Below, one piece after another: positions 23,169 through 31,791 of a stretch of DNA of 64,000 bases. Source of the DNA: Bin87 sp965220105. Lineage in GTDB: Bacteria; Chloroflexota; Dehalococcoidia; Lucifugimonadales; UBA3495. Numbering within the stretch: the first letter of the stretch is position 1; every line of letters starts with the position of its first letter. The notes under the pieces are model-generated. The model was not told the DNA's origin. It worked only from the letters and a program-made list of their open reading frames with translations, and did no database searches. Made by a program: the position numbers and the translations under genes. Location: the NCBI GenBank assembly GCA_965220105.1, contig OZ244811.1, positions 3,968,001 through 4,032,000 of the forward strand, given 5' to 3'.

Positions 23169-24518
23169 CTACTCCGACGGGGCGCCCCACCAGCGCCGCA
23201 GCCGCTCCGCGATGGCCGCCTCCGACCCTTGGTCGGAAGGCTCGTAATAGCGGCGACCGGAGAGGTTTTCGGGCAGGTATCCCTGGGGTTCGAAATGACC
23301 CTCGTAGTCGTGGCTGTACTTGTAGGCGGCGCCGTACCCCAAACCCCGCATCAGGCCAGTGACGGCGTTACGGAGGTGGAGGGGAACCCGCTCGTGGGGC
23401 GTGTTGCGAACGTCGTCCAGGGCGTGTTCCAGGGCCAGGTAGGCCGCGTTGCTCTTGGGTGAGGTGGCCAGGTAGACCGTGGCTTCAGCCAGGGGGATGC
23501 GGCCCTCCGGAAGTCCGATGAAGTGTACGGCCTGCTGCGCGGCCACCGCCACCGGCAACGCGCCCGGATTGGCCAGCCCGATGTCCTCGGCGGCCAGGAT
23601 CACGAGGCGACGGGCGATGAACAGGGGGTCTTCGCCGGCCTCCAGCATCCGGGCCAGCCAGTACAATGCGCCGTCTGGCGATGAGCCCCGCACCGACTTG
23701 ATGAACGCCGAAATCGTGTCGTAGTGGCTGTCACCCGCCCGGTCGTACTGGGGAGTGCGACGTTGCAGGGCGTCGGATATGGTGTCCATGTTGATGATGC
23801 GGCGTCCGTCCGGATCCGGTTCCGTGGCCAGTGTCGCCATTTCCAAAGCGTTTAAAGCGACGCGGGCGTCGCCGTTGGCGATGTTGACCAGGTGGGCCAG
23901 CGCGTCCTGCTCCAGAACCGGTGAGAATTCGCCAACTCCGCGCCGTTCGTCGGCCAGCGCGCGCCTGACGATGCTGGCGACCTGCTGGGCCTCCAGCGCG
24001 TGCAGCGTGAACACCCGGCATCTGGACAACAGGGGGGCGATTACCTCGAAGGACGGGTTTTCCGTGGTGGCGCCGATGAACGTTACAGTGCCGTCCTCGA
24101 CATGGGGCAGGATGACGTCCTGCTGGGCCTTGTTGAAGCGATGGATTTCGTCGACGAACAGGATGGTGGGTTGCTGGTAGAGTTCCTGCCGCTCCCGGGC
24201 GTCGGCGACGGATCGGCGCAGGTCGGCGACGCCCGATGATACGGTGCTGACGGGCTCGAAGTGGGCGCGGGTTACAGTGGCGATCAGCCTCGCCAGCGTG
24301 GTCTTGCCAGAGCCGGGCGGCCCCCAGAGCAGAATGGACGGCACCCGATCGGCGGCGATGGCGCGGCGCAAAACTTTGTCGTCGCCCAGGATGTGCTCCT
24401 GGCCGACGAACTCCTCGAATGAGGCCGGGCGCATCCGCTCGGCCAGGGGCGCGATGTCCCGGGCGTGCTGCTGCCGGTTATGCTCGAAGAGCGAGCCGGA
24501 TGGTTGCCGGGCAGTCAT
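23169..24518 (-). CDS. rarA: Replication-associated recombination protein A (MgsA/RarA)
   Basis: This AAA+ ATPase, related to clamp loaders, acts at stalled replication forks. It has RMRPASFEEFVGQEH (29-42), Walker A GPPGSGKTT (66-74), Walker B FVDEIHRFNKAQQD (from 121), the GATTENPSFEV sensor segment and the C-terminal tetramerisation region containing RVPLHLRNA and GYKYSHDYEGHF-like motifs (seen as GAAYKYSHDYEGHF). The 449-residue length is normal. It begins 43 bases after the end of the flavin oxidoreductase upstream on the minus strand. Confidence 0.96.
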   Translation of the reverse strand: MTARQPSGSLFEHNRQQHARDIAPLAERMRPASFEEFVGQEHILGDDKVLRRAIAADRVPSILLWGPPGSGKTTLARLIATVTRAHFEPVSTVSSGVADLRRSVADARERQELYQQPTILFVDEIHRFNKAQQDVILPHVEDGTVTFIGATTENPSFEVIAPLLSRCRVFTLHALEAQQVASIVRRALADERRGVGEFSPVLEQDALAHLVNIANGDARVALNALEMATLATEPDPDGRRIINMDTISDALQRRTPQYDRAGDSHYDTISAFIKSVRGSSPDGALYWLARMLEAGEDPLFIARRLVILAAEDIGLANPGALPVAVAAQQAVHFIGLPEGRIPLAEATVYLATSPKSNAAYLALEHALDDVRNTPHERVPLHLRNAVTGLMRGLGYGAAYKYSHDYEGHFEPQGYLPENLSGRRYYEPSDQGSEAAIAERLRRWWGAPSE

Positions 24519-24561
24519 GGCGGCGTGTTCGACTCGCTCTGGCGTCGCGGGTCGGGTGGGG

Positions 24562-25587
24562 TCAGGATGCGCCGTTGCGGAAGTGGGGCATCACCTCGTC
24601 GGCGAAAAGTTGCATCGAACGGGCCACCTCTTCGTTGGTCAGGATGCCGCCAATATTGAACCAGCACATGAACTCCTGGACGTTGTAAAGTTCGTGGAAG
24701 GATTCCAGGCGTTCGATGACCTGCTGCGGGGTTCCGATGGCGCCCAGCTCGCCGTAAATGTCTTCGTAGGTTAGCTGGCTGGCGCGGGAGGAACCCCGGG
24801 AGTTGTTCTGCATACTTCGCAGCGTGCCCAGGTAGTTGTTGACGGTCGGCGCAAAGTCGGCCTTCGCGGTCTCCGCGGTTTCGCCGACGTACACCGGCAC
24901 GTTTACGACGACCTTACGGTTCGACGGGTCGTGGCCGTGCTCGGCGAGGGTTTCGCGGTAGACGGCCAATCCGTTGCCCACGCCCTCCACGGTGACGATC
25001 ATGGGGGTTACTAGGATATTGTGGCCCAGGCTACCAACCAGCGGGAAGGTGTCGGCGCCGTTGGAGGCGATGTAGACCGGCGGGTAGGGCTGCTGGATGG
25101 GCTTGGGTTCGATGCGAACACCCTCGGCCTGGTAGAACTGACCCTGGTAGTCCAGCTGATCCTCGGTCCAGGCGCGCAGGGCCAGGTCCAGCCCCTCCAC
25201 GAAGCGGTCGTTGCGTTCCGCCAGCGGGATGCCGTAGCCTCGATAGTGGTTGGGGTTGGAGCCGCGTCCGATGCCAAAAACTGCCCGACCGCCGGAGAGC
25301 ACGTCCAGCGTCGCCACTTCCTCCGCAATCCGTAGGGGGTGATGCAGCGGCAACAGGTTCACCGCTGTGCCCAGCATGATGTTGCTGGTGGTTTGGGATA
25401 GCGCCGATGCCATCAGGAGGGGCGCCGGCATCACGGAGAAGCGGCGGGCGAAGTGCAGTTCGGCCAGCCACGCCATGTCGTAGCCCAGTTCGTCGGCCAG
25501 TTGAACCTGGGACATCACGTCAGAATACCGGGCGGCGGGAGTCTGGTCTTCTCCGCAGGGGATCTGGTAAAAAACTCCGAACTCCAT
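24562..25587 (-). CDS. Luciferase-like (LLM class) flavin-dependent oxidoreductase
   Basis: This 341-residue TIM-barrel monooxygenase is of the bacterial luciferase superfamily. It starts MEFGVFYQIPC and has WLAELHFARRFS, GTAVNLLPLHHPLRIAEE, and GRAVFGIGRGSNPNHYRGYG, all typical of the group whose members use FMNH2 or F420. No specificity-determining feature is visible. The ATG has GGGAG about 10 bases upstream. It lies between rarA and a carboxylase beta subunit on the same strand. Two further LLM genes occur in this window (42314 and 63021), but they are not close duplicates. Confidence 0.9.
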   Translation of the reverse strand: MEFGVFYQIPCGEDQTPAARYSDVMSQVQLADELGYDMAWLAELHFARRFSVMPAPLLMASALSQTTSNIMLGTAVNLLPLHHPLRIAEEVATLDVLSGGRAVFGIGRGSNPNHYRGYGIPLAERNDRFVEGLDLALRAWTEDQLDYQGQFYQAEGVRIEPKPIQQPYPPVYIASNGADTFPLVGSLGHNILVTPMIVTVEGVGNGLAVYRETLAEHGHDPSNRKVVVNVPVYVGETAETAKADFAPTVNNYLGTLRSMQNNSRGSSRASQLTYEDIYGELGAIGTPQQVIERLESFHELYNVQEFMCWFNIGGILTNEEVARSMQLFADEVMPHFRNGAS

Positions 25588-25671
25588 GGTGATGCTCTCC
25601 CTTGGGGAATCGTGCCGTGCTGCCAAAGAGGCCAGACGGCAACCGGTACTCAATGTGGATTACAGGCTGGA

Positions 25672-27240
25672 TTACAGCGGTATGTTGCCGTGCTTTTTGG
25701 CGGGCATGGTGTCACGTTTGCTCTGGAGCATGTCGAGGGCTCGGATGACGGTGGGACGCGTGACCGCCGGGTCAATCACGTCGTCCAAATAGCCGCGATT
25801 GGCCGCCACGTAGGGATTGGTGAATCTATCCTGGTAATCGGCGATGAGTTCGGCGCGCCGATCCTCGGGGTGGTCGGCGCCAGCGATCTCTTCACGATAA
25901 ATGATGTTGACGGCGCCGTCGGGGCCCATCACGGCGATTTCAGCGGACGGCCAGGCCAGGTTAACGTCGGAACGCAGGTGCTTGCTGCTCATCACGATAT
26001 AAGCGCCGCCGTAGGCTTTGCGGGTAATGATGGCAACCTTGGGCACAGTGGCCTCGGCGTAGGCGTAGATGAGTTTGGCGCCGTGGCGGATGATGCCCCC
26101 GTATTCCTGCTCGGTGCCGGGCATGAAACCGGGTACGTCCACCAGCGTTACGAGCGGCACGTTGAAGCAGTCGCAGAAACGCACGAACCGGGACGCCTTG
26201 GCCGAGGCGTTGATGTCCAGAACGCCGGCGAGGAAGGCCGGCTGATTGCCCACCAGGCCCACGGTGCGACCGCCCATCCGTCCGAAGCCCACCACGACGT
26301 TGGGGGCGTAGGCAGGCTGGACCTCCATGAATTCCTCGTCGTCGATCAGGCGGTAGATAATCTCGCGCACGTCGTAGGGACGGTTCGGTTCGGGTGGCAC
26401 GATGGCGCGCAGTTCCTCGTCGGCGCGGGCGGAAGGGTCCGTAGTGCGGTAGGCCGGCGGGTCGTCCAGGTTGTTCAGGGGCAGGAAGCTGACGAGGCGA
26501 CGCACTTCCGCCAGGCAGTCTTCGTCGGAATCATAGACGAAATGGGCGACCCCGCTGCGTGAACCGTGGGCGTCGGCGCCGCCCAGTTGTTCGTGGGTCA
26601 CTTCTTCGCCGGTGACGGCCCGTACCACGTCCGGGCCGGTGATGTACATCTGGCCGGTGCCGCGTACCATGAAGACAAAATCGGTAATGGCTGGCGAATA
26701 CACCGCGCCGCCGGCGGATGGCCCCATGATTACCGAGATTTGGGGAACGACGCCGGAGTACATGGTGTTGCGAAGGAAAATGTCACCGTAGGCGGCCAGG
26801 CTCAGCGCGCCTTCCTGGATTCGGGCGCCGCCGGAGTCACAGATACCGACCATGGGGCAGCCGGTTTTGGCGGCCAAGTCCATGACCTTGCAGATTTTCT
26901 GGCCCACCACTTCGGACAGTGAGCCGCCGAACACGGTGAAATCCTGGGAGTAGGCGAAGACCTGGCGTCCGTCGATGTTGCCGTAACCGGTGACCACGGC
27001 GTCGCCCAGCACGGTACGGTCAGCCAGACCGAAATCGGTGGTGCGGTGCGTCACGAAACGGTCGATTTCCTGGAAGGCGCCCTCATCCATCAGGACTGCC
27101 AGACGTTCACGAGCGGTCAGTTTACCCCGCTGGTGTTGCTGGTCGATGCGCCGCTGGCCGCCCCCCAGGCGGGCTTCCTCACCGAGGCGAAGCAGGTCAC
27201 CCAATTTTTCGTCGGGCAGTTGATCGTTGGTTGTGGACAA
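25672..27240 (-). CDS. Acyl-CoA carboxylase carboxyltransferase (propionyl-CoA carboxylase beta type)
   Basis: This 522-residue carboxyltransferase has two crotonase-like halves. It transfers carboxyl from biotin to an acyl-CoA. Diagnostic blocks are RGKLTARERLAVLMD, FTVFGGSLSEVVG, GICDSGGARIQEG, GPSAGGAVYSPA, GFMPGTEQEYGG, and the C-terminal RKAYGGAYIVMSSKHL. Both oxyanion Gly-Gly/Gly-Ala motifs are intact. Propionyl-CoA or methylmalonyl-CoA is likely. No biotin carboxylase or biotin carrier gene is in the window. I chose TTG 27240, because GGAGG lies 5 bases upstream; an ATG 27 bases earlier lies before that site. It ends 84 bases before the LLM gene. Confidence 0.93.
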   Translation of the reverse strand: MSTTNDQLPDEKLGDLLRLGEEARLGGGQRRIDQQHQRGKLTARERLAVLMDEGAFQEIDRFVTHRTTDFGLADRTVLGDAVVTGYGNIDGRQVFAYSQDFTVFGGSLSEVVGQKICKVMDLAAKTGCPMVGICDSGGARIQEGALSLAAYGDIFLRNTMYSGVVPQISVIMGPSAGGAVYSPAITDFVFMVRGTGQMYITGPDVVRAVTGEEVTHEQLGGADAHGSRSGVAHFVYDSDEDCLAEVRRLVSFLPLNNLDDPPAYRTTDPSARADEELRAIVPPEPNRPYDVREIIYRLIDDEEFMEVQPAYAPNVVVGFGRMGGRTVGLVGNQPAFLAGVLDINASAKASRFVRFCDCFNVPLVTLVDVPGFMPGTEQEYGGIIRHGAKLIYAYAEATVPKVAIITRKAYGGAYIVMSSKHLRSDVNLAWPSAEIAVMGPDGAVNIIYREEIAGADHPEDRRAELIADYQDRFTNPYVAANRGYLDDVIDPAVTRPTVIRALDMLQSKRDTMPAKKHGNIPL

Positions 27241-27299
27241 GGCAGCCTCCACAGGCAATGCTATCAAACGGCCAGCGTGGGGGCAACTTGGCCGGGTCG

Positions 27300-27448
27300 C
27301 TCATGCGTACCCGCTTTGTCATTGCGAGCGTAGCGTGGCAATCTCGTCGTCGTAGCAACGGCGGTTCGTCGACGTGTGTTCAACCTGATCGAGATTGCCA
27401 CGTCCCTCGGCGAGCTCGGGATGAGCGGGTGCTCCTCGCAATGACAGA
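27300..27448. repeat. MITE-like palindromic element, copy 2 (right end lost)
   Basis: The left end is CTCATGCGTACCC at 27300, followed by the TTGTCATTGCGAGCGTAGCG arm seen in copy 1. The inner part and the opposing arm (ending CTCCTCGCAATGACAGA at 27448) match the other copies. It also has the longer CTCGGCGAGCTCGGGATGAG variant found in copy 3. The outer right repeat is missing, so this copy is truncated or decayed. Confidence 0.75.
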
Positions 27449-27489
27449 GCAGGCGGCAATTACGTCGCCACGAGGGTGCGGTATATTTG

Positions 27490-27619
27490 CCGAGATTGCC
27501 ACGTCGCTGGCGCTCCTCGCAATGACGGAGGAAGGCGCTGGCCTTCGGCGCAATGATGGAGGAGGGCGCTGGCCTTCGGCGCAATGACAGAGGAGGGCGC
27601 TGGCCTTTGGCCGTATCAT
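27490..27619. repeat. Solo repeat arm followed by 31-bp tandem array
   Basis: Bases 27490-27526 repeat the right arm of the MITE (CGAGATTGCCACGTCG...CTCCTCGCAATGAC). Three head-to-tail 31-bp units follow at 27527-27557, 27558-27588 and 27589-27619. Each has GGAGGGCGCTGGCCTTCGGC and ends GCAATGA or a diverged form of it. No spacers vary between them, so this is not CRISPR. Together with copy 2 it fills the 505-base gap between the carboxylase gene and folP. Confidence 0.75.
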
Positions 27620-27692
27620 TACATCGCCCTCAGTCGTTCCTGCCTCCCTGGCATTGGGCGGCGTTTTTGCGGTAGCGGAGGGCTCGCGCCGA

Positions 27693-27698
27693 TATAAT
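27693..27698 (+). promoter_or_regulatory. Candidate -10 element upstream of folP
   Basis: A perfect TATAAT lies 47 bases upstream of the folP ATG. No convincing -35 hexamer is found 16-19 bases earlier, and no TG extension is present, so the assignment is tentative. Confidence 0.35.
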
Positions 27699-27745
27699 GG
27701 CACTTTGAAACTCCGACAATCGCTTCAGGCTGGTTCCTCGTACCG

Positions 27746-28624
27746 ATGACCGATTTCGACCTGCACAACGAACCTGCGTCTCCAGTGTCCACGGTGATTG
27801 GGGGCGAAACCTGGCGCTGGGGCCGGCGCACCTACGTCATGGGCATCATCAATCTGACGCCCGATTCCTTCTCCGGAGACGGGTTGGCGGGCGACGTGGA
27901 CGCGGCGGTCGCCCTGGCCCGCCGGATGGAGGCGGACGGCGTTGACATAATTGACGTGGGCGCGGAGTCGACGCGACCGGGCGGCGCGCCGGTTCCGGCA
28001 GACGAGGAGCTGCGACGGTTGATGCCGGCCCTCGAAGCGATTTGCGCGGAAGTCGCCGTCCCCGTCAGCGTGGACACCTACAAGGCCGTGGTGGCGGCGC
28101 GGGCAATCGAGGCCGGAGCAGCCGTCATCAACGACGTTTGGGGTTGCCTGGCCGATCCCGACATGGCCCGCGTGGCAGCCGACGCAGGAGTGCCCATCAT
28201 CCTGATGCACAACCAGGCGCGCGCCAGATACACAGACCTGGTTCCCGAAGTCATGGATGGCTTACGGTGCAGGGCCGCGACGGCAGCCGACGCCGGCGTG
28301 CCTGAGACGAACATTATTCTTGACCCCGGTATCGGTTTCGGCAAGACTGCCGACCACAACCTGGAATTGCTGCGTCGATTGCCGGAGATCAAGGCGTTGG
28401 GTTTCCCGCTGCTGCTGGGCGTGTCGCGCAAGTCGACCATAGGGAGAGTGCTGAACCTTCCGGAGGACCAGCGCCTGGAGGGCACGGCGGCGGCGGTCGC
28501 AATGTCCATCGCCGGCGGCGCGGACATCGTGCGGGTGCACGACGTTCGGGAGATGTTGCGGGTGGCGCGTATGACCGACGCCATCGTACGGAACTGGAGG
28601 CCGGAAGGATGGCCGAACCGGTAA
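27746..28624 (+). CDS. folP: Dihydropteroate synthase
   Basis: It condenses p-aminobenzoate with the pterin pyrophosphate in folate synthesis and is the sulfonamide target. The TIM barrel shows VMGIINLTPDSFSGDG (31-46), GVDIIDVGAESTRPG, SVDTYKA, INDVWG, ILDPGIGFGKT and LLGVSRKS, all canonical. The 292-residue length is normal; about 25 N-terminal residues precede the barrel. folK overlaps the 3' end by 16 bases in another frame, so the two are translationally coupled. Confidence 0.97.
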   Translation: MTDFDLHNEPASPVSTVIGGETWRWGRRTYVMGIINLTPDSFSGDGLAGDVDAAVALARRMEADGVDIIDVGAESTRPGGAPVPADEELRRLMPALEAICAEVAVPVSVDTYKAVVAARAIEAGAAVINDVWGCLADPDMARVAADAGVPIILMHNQARARYTDLVPEVMDGLRCRAATAADAGVPETNIILDPGIGFGKTADHNLELLRRLPEIKALGFPLLLGVSRKSTIGRVLNLPEDQRLEGTAAAVAMSIAGGADIVRVHDVREMLRVARMTDAIVRNWRPEGWPNR

Positions 28625-29151
28625 TCGCTTACCTGGGCCTGGGCAGCAATCTGGGCGACCGGCAGGCGGCGTTGACGCAGGCCCTGGCGATCCTGGACGC
28701 AGAGCCGGGGCTCCAGCTGACGGCGTGCTCGTCGATATACGAAACGGAGCCGTGGGGCGTGACTGACCAGCCGGCTTTTCTGAACCTGGCGGCGGAGTTC
28801 TCAACCTCACTGGAGCCGGAGTATCTGCTGGCGGCGTGTCAGCGTGTGGAGTCGCAGGTTGGCCGTACTGAGACATACCGCTGGGGGCCACGGGTGATCG
28901 ACGTGGATATCCTGCTGTACGGCAATCGGGTAGTGTCGCTGGACGTGCCCGACCTTCAGATTCCGCATCTCCGGATGCGGGAGCGGGCATTCGTGCTGGC
29001 GCCATTGGCGGAGGTGGCGGGCGGCGTCGGGGTTCCGCCGGATTCGGTGACCGTGGGCGACTTGTTGCACAGCGTTGACGGGGTGGGCGGCGTACGCCTT
29101 TTTAGCGCGCCACCGGGTCCCTTGCCAGCCACCGGCGGACTCTCTCCGTGA
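28609..29151 (+). CDS. folK: 6-hydroxymethyl-7,8-dihydropterin pyrophosphokinase
   Basis: It transfers pyrophosphate from ATP to hydroxymethyl-dihydropterin, supplying the FolP substrate. It has AYLGLGSNLGDRQ at the N-terminus, SSIYETEPWG, FLNLAAEFST, RWGPRVIDVDILLYG (with the Mg-binding DxD) and IPHLRMRERAFVLAPLAE. The enzyme core ends near residue 155; the last 25 residues are low complexity. The ATG lies within folP, and GGAAGG upstream serves as ribosome site. No folB is adjacent. Confidence 0.96.
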   Translation: MAEPVIAYLGLGSNLGDRQAALTQALAILDAEPGLQLTACSSIYETEPWGVTDQPAFLNLAAEFSTSLEPEYLLAACQRVESQVGRTETYRWGPRVIDVDILLYGNRVVSLDVPDLQIPHLRMRERAFVLAPLAEVAGGVGVPPDSVTVGDLLHSVDGVGGVRLFSAPPGPLPATGGLSP

Positions 29152-29542
29152 CAAGAGGCGCCGGCGCTGTCGTAGGAAGGAGACCCACGGGCGGAGTGTC
29201 TTCCCGATGCCGTGGAGCAACCGGCCTCGGTAAGAGGGGGATAGCTTCCAGCGGGTGATCTCGCATGAAATAGCGCACAACTATTGGTCGGGCAACCACC
29301 AATGGATCAATGAGGAGTTAGCTGAGTGGATAGCCCATCGCCTCCGTTGATCGCCGCGTTGTCCCCGTTTGATACAACCGGGGCGCAGACTGACGGCGGT
29401 CATTGCCGGTTGACAGTTTGGCCTGCTTTGCCGGACAATGACGTTTGGTAACACCTGCGCCCGGCGGATATGAGCCGAGGGATTCCGTAGGAAGTTTTGC
29501 CGGATTTCGTACAACATTCGCCATCGCCGGAGGATTCCAGCA
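29152..29542. other. folK-groEL intergenic region
   Basis: These 390 bases hold no supported gene. I looked for a CIRCE operator (TTAGCACTC-N9-GAGTGCTAA) and did not find one. A promoter candidate is annotated separately, and GGAGG at 29529-29533 is the groEL ribosome site. Confidence 0.6.
29410..29439 (+). promoter_or_regulatory. Candidate sigma-70-like promoter of groEL
   Basis: TTGACA (29410-29415) and GACAAT (29434-29439) are separated by 18 bases. The -35 is perfect, the -10 matches 4 of 6. It would give a leader of about 95 bases before groEL. Confidence 0.5.
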
Positions 29543-31168
29543 ATGCCAGACAAGCAGCTAATATTCGACGACACCGCCCGACGCAGCCTGATGAAAGGCG
29601 TCGACCAATTAGGCCGGGTGGTTGCCCTCACATTGGGCCCCAGCGGGCGCAACGTAATCCTGGGCCGAGTGTGGACTCTGCCCGTAATTTGCAGCGACGG
29701 CGTAACCATCGCTAAAGAAATCGAACTGCCCGATCCCTACGAGAATATGGGAGCGCAGGTGGTCAAGGAAGCCGCTTCCAAGACCAACGACGTGGTCGGC
29801 GACGGCACGACAACGTCTGTTGTGTTGGCGCGGTCCATGATTCGCAACGGGTTCCAGAACGTTGCGGCTGGCGCCAATCCACTGGCCCTGAAGTCGGGCA
29901 TTGATCGGGCGGTAGCCACGGTCAAGCAGGAAATCGGCTCGCGGGCCGTGGCGGTAGAGAGCCGCGAACAAGTCGCCAGGGTGGCAGCGCTGTCGGCCCA
30001 CGAAGAGGCCATCGCTCAGCTGATTGCCGATGCCATGGACAAAGTCGGCCGGGAAGGCATCATTACGGTGGAGGAGAGCCGCAGTTTGACTGACGAGCTG
30101 GACGTGGTGGAGGGAATGCGCCTGGACCGTGGTTACCTCTCGCCCCACTTCATCACCGACACCGACCGGATGGAAGTAGCAATGGACGAGCCGCTGTTCC
30201 TGCTAACCGACCAGAAGCTGTCTTCGGCGGCGGACGTCGTACCCACGCTGGAAGCCGTTGCCGAAAGCGGACGTCGGCCTCTGATCATCATCGCCGAGGA
30301 CGTGGAGGGAGAGGCGCTGGCTACGCTGGTGGTCAACAAGCTGCGCGGCACCGTCAGCAGCCTGGCCGTCAAGGCTCCCGGATTCGGCGAACGCCGCAAG
30401 GCCCTGCTGGAAGACCTGGCCATCATGACCGGCGGCACGGTAATCACCAACGACACCGGGATGCGGCTGGACGCCGTTGCGGTGGAAAACCTGGGTTCAG
30501 CGCGCCGGGTGATCGCCACCAAGGACGACACCACCATCGTCGAGGGCCGCGGCCACGAGGACGACATTGCCGGGCGCGTCGCGGAGCTGCGGGTCCAGAT
30601 CGAGGACACCACGTCTGACTACGATCGGGAGAAGCTGCAGGAGCGCCTGGCCAACCTGGCCGGCGGCGTGGCGGTAATCCGCATCGGCGCCGCCACCGAA
30701 CCGGAGTTGAACGAGCGCAAGAGCCGCGCCGAAGACGCCCTGGCGTCCACGCGGGCCGCGGTGGAAGAGGGCATCATCCCCGGCGGCGGCGTCACTTTGC
30801 TTCGCGCCCAGGCCGCCTTGGACAACGCAATCAACGCTGCGTCGGGAGACGTAGCCGTCGGTATGCGCCTGGTTAGGGAAGCCCTGGAAGCGCCCCTCAA
30901 CACCATCGCCGAAAACGCCGGGTACAAGGGCGCGGTGATCGTGGAACACGTTCTCAATGGCGAGGGCGACTACGGGTTCGACGCCGACCGGGGCGAGTAC
31001 ACCAACATGGTGGAACGCGGTATCATCGACCCGGCCAAAGTTGCCCGTTCTGCCTTGGAAAATGCCGGTTCGGTCGCGGGAATGCTGCTGACGACCCAGG
31101 CGATTATTACCGAGATTCCCAGGTACGAGCCGCTGCCGGCCGATATCCAGGACTTCATGCACGATTAG
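29543..31168 (+). CDS. groEL: Chaperonin GroEL (60 kDa), without adjacent groES
   Basis: This is the ATP-driven double-ring folding chamber. The equatorial domain has TLGPSGRNVIL (30-40), GDGTTT with the catalytic Asp87, and KSRAEDAL...EEGIIPGGG with the second catalytic Asp. The apical domain includes GYLSPHFITD. The C-terminus ends PADIQDFMHD and lacks the flexible GGM-repeat tail. No groES lies on either side, so this may be a second, specialised GroEL or one that pairs with a co-chaperonin encoded elsewhere. The N-terminus MPDKQLIFDDTARRSLMKGV is divergent from the usual AAKDIKFGxDAR. GGAGG precedes the ATG by 9 bases. Confidence 0.96.
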   Translation: MPDKQLIFDDTARRSLMKGVDQLGRVVALTLGPSGRNVILGRVWTLPVICSDGVTIAKEIELPDPYENMGAQVVKEAASKTNDVVGDGTTTSVVLARSMIRNGFQNVAAGANPLALKSGIDRAVATVKQEIGSRAVAVESREQVARVAALSAHEEAIAQLIADAMDKVGREGIITVEESRSLTDELDVVEGMRLDRGYLSPHFITDTDRMEVAMDEPLFLLTDQKLSSAADVVPTLEAVAESGRRPLIIIAEDVEGEALATLVVNKLRGTVSSLAVKAPGFGERRKALLEDLAIMTGGTVITNDTGMRLDAVAVENLGSARRVIATKDDTTIVEGRGHEDDIAGRVAELRVQIEDTTSDYDREKLQERLANLAGGVAVIRIGAATEPELNERKSRAEDALASTRAAVEEGIIPGGGVTLLRAQAALDNAINAASGDVAVGMRLVREALEAPLNTIAENAGYKGAVIVEHVLNGEGDYGFDADRGEYTNMVERGIIDPAKVARSALENAGSVAGMLLTTQAIITEIPRYEPLPADIQDFMHD

Positions 31169-31188
31169 TCGGCGTATCACGATCGTTC

Positions 31189-31236
31189 GGCCCGCCGCTA
31201 TCGCCTCACCGGGCAGCGGCGGGCCAATGTTTTGGT
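31189..31236 (+). terminator. Probable terminator after groEL
   Basis: An 11-bp perfect stem (GGCCCGCCGCT at 31189-31199 with AGCGGCGGGCC at 31215-31225, 15-base loop) is followed by AATGTTTTGG. The U-tract is weak. It lies 20 bases after the groEL stop. Confidence 0.55.
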
Positions 31237-31245
31237 AATCGATCC

Positions 31246-31791
31246 ATGACTTCCGAATCGGCCCACATTGCCGGTGTCCTGAGTCGGCAGGCCATCGCCA
31301 GCCTGATTGCGTCCGACCCGCCGCTGCTGTCCGACTACGTGAACCTGGAGCAGCAGTTGCAGCCCAATGGCTTTGATCTGACGGTTCGGTCGGTGGCCAG
31401 CTATGTATCGTGTGGCCCGGCGGGAAGTATTGGCATCGCCGACGCCGACCGACGCCTTTCCGATACCTGCCAATTGACGCCGGATGTGGATGGGTGGGTT
31501 CAGTTGCCGACGGGGCCTTACCTGTTGACCTTCAACGAGGCGGTAAACCTGCCCAGGTGGCTCATGGCGCTGTGCCGGTCCCGCTCCAGCCTGCTGCGAA
31601 CCGGCGTGGCCATCCACACGGCGGTGTGGGACGCGGGATACTCGGGGCGCTCCCAGGCCTTGCTCAACGTTTATCACGCCGCCGGCTTTTGGTTGCAACG
31701 CGACGCCAGGGTCGCCCAGATGGTTTTTCTGACCCTTGCTGCCCCGGATAGCGCGGGATACTCCGGCAGGTACCAGGGCGAGAATCTCTAG
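31246..31791 (+). CDS. dut: dUTPase of the dCTP-deaminase-related (archaeal) type
   Basis: It hydrolyses dUTP to dUMP and pyrophosphate. QLQPNGFDLTV (37-47), PTGPYLLTFNEAVNLP (88-103), RSRSSLLRTG (111-120), AVWDAGYSGR (126-135) and the C-terminal GYSGRYQGENL match the archaeal-type dUTPase related to Dcd. The segment aligned to the E. coli Dcd catalytic Glu138 (VLEFYN) reads LLNVYH, so deamination is unlikely. It may alternatively be annotated as dCTP deaminase. The stop TAG shares a base with the GTG start of queG, so the two are coupled. Confidence 0.8.
   Translation: MTSESAHIAGVLSRQAIASLIASDPPLLSDYVNLEQQLQPNGFDLTVRSVASYVSCGPAGSIGIADADRRLSDTCQLTPDVDGWVQLPTGPYLLTFNEAVNLPRWLMALCRSRSSLLRTGVAIHTAVWDAGYSGRSQALLNVYHAAGFWLQRDARVAQMVFLTLAAPDSAGYSGRYQGENL

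Noticed and set aside
27527..27619. Possible CRISPR array
   Set aside because: Repeats are directly adjacent with no variable spacers, only three units, and no cas genes in the window.
29152..29542. CIRCE-type heat-shock operator before groEL
   Set aside because: The inverted TTAGCACTC sequence is absent.
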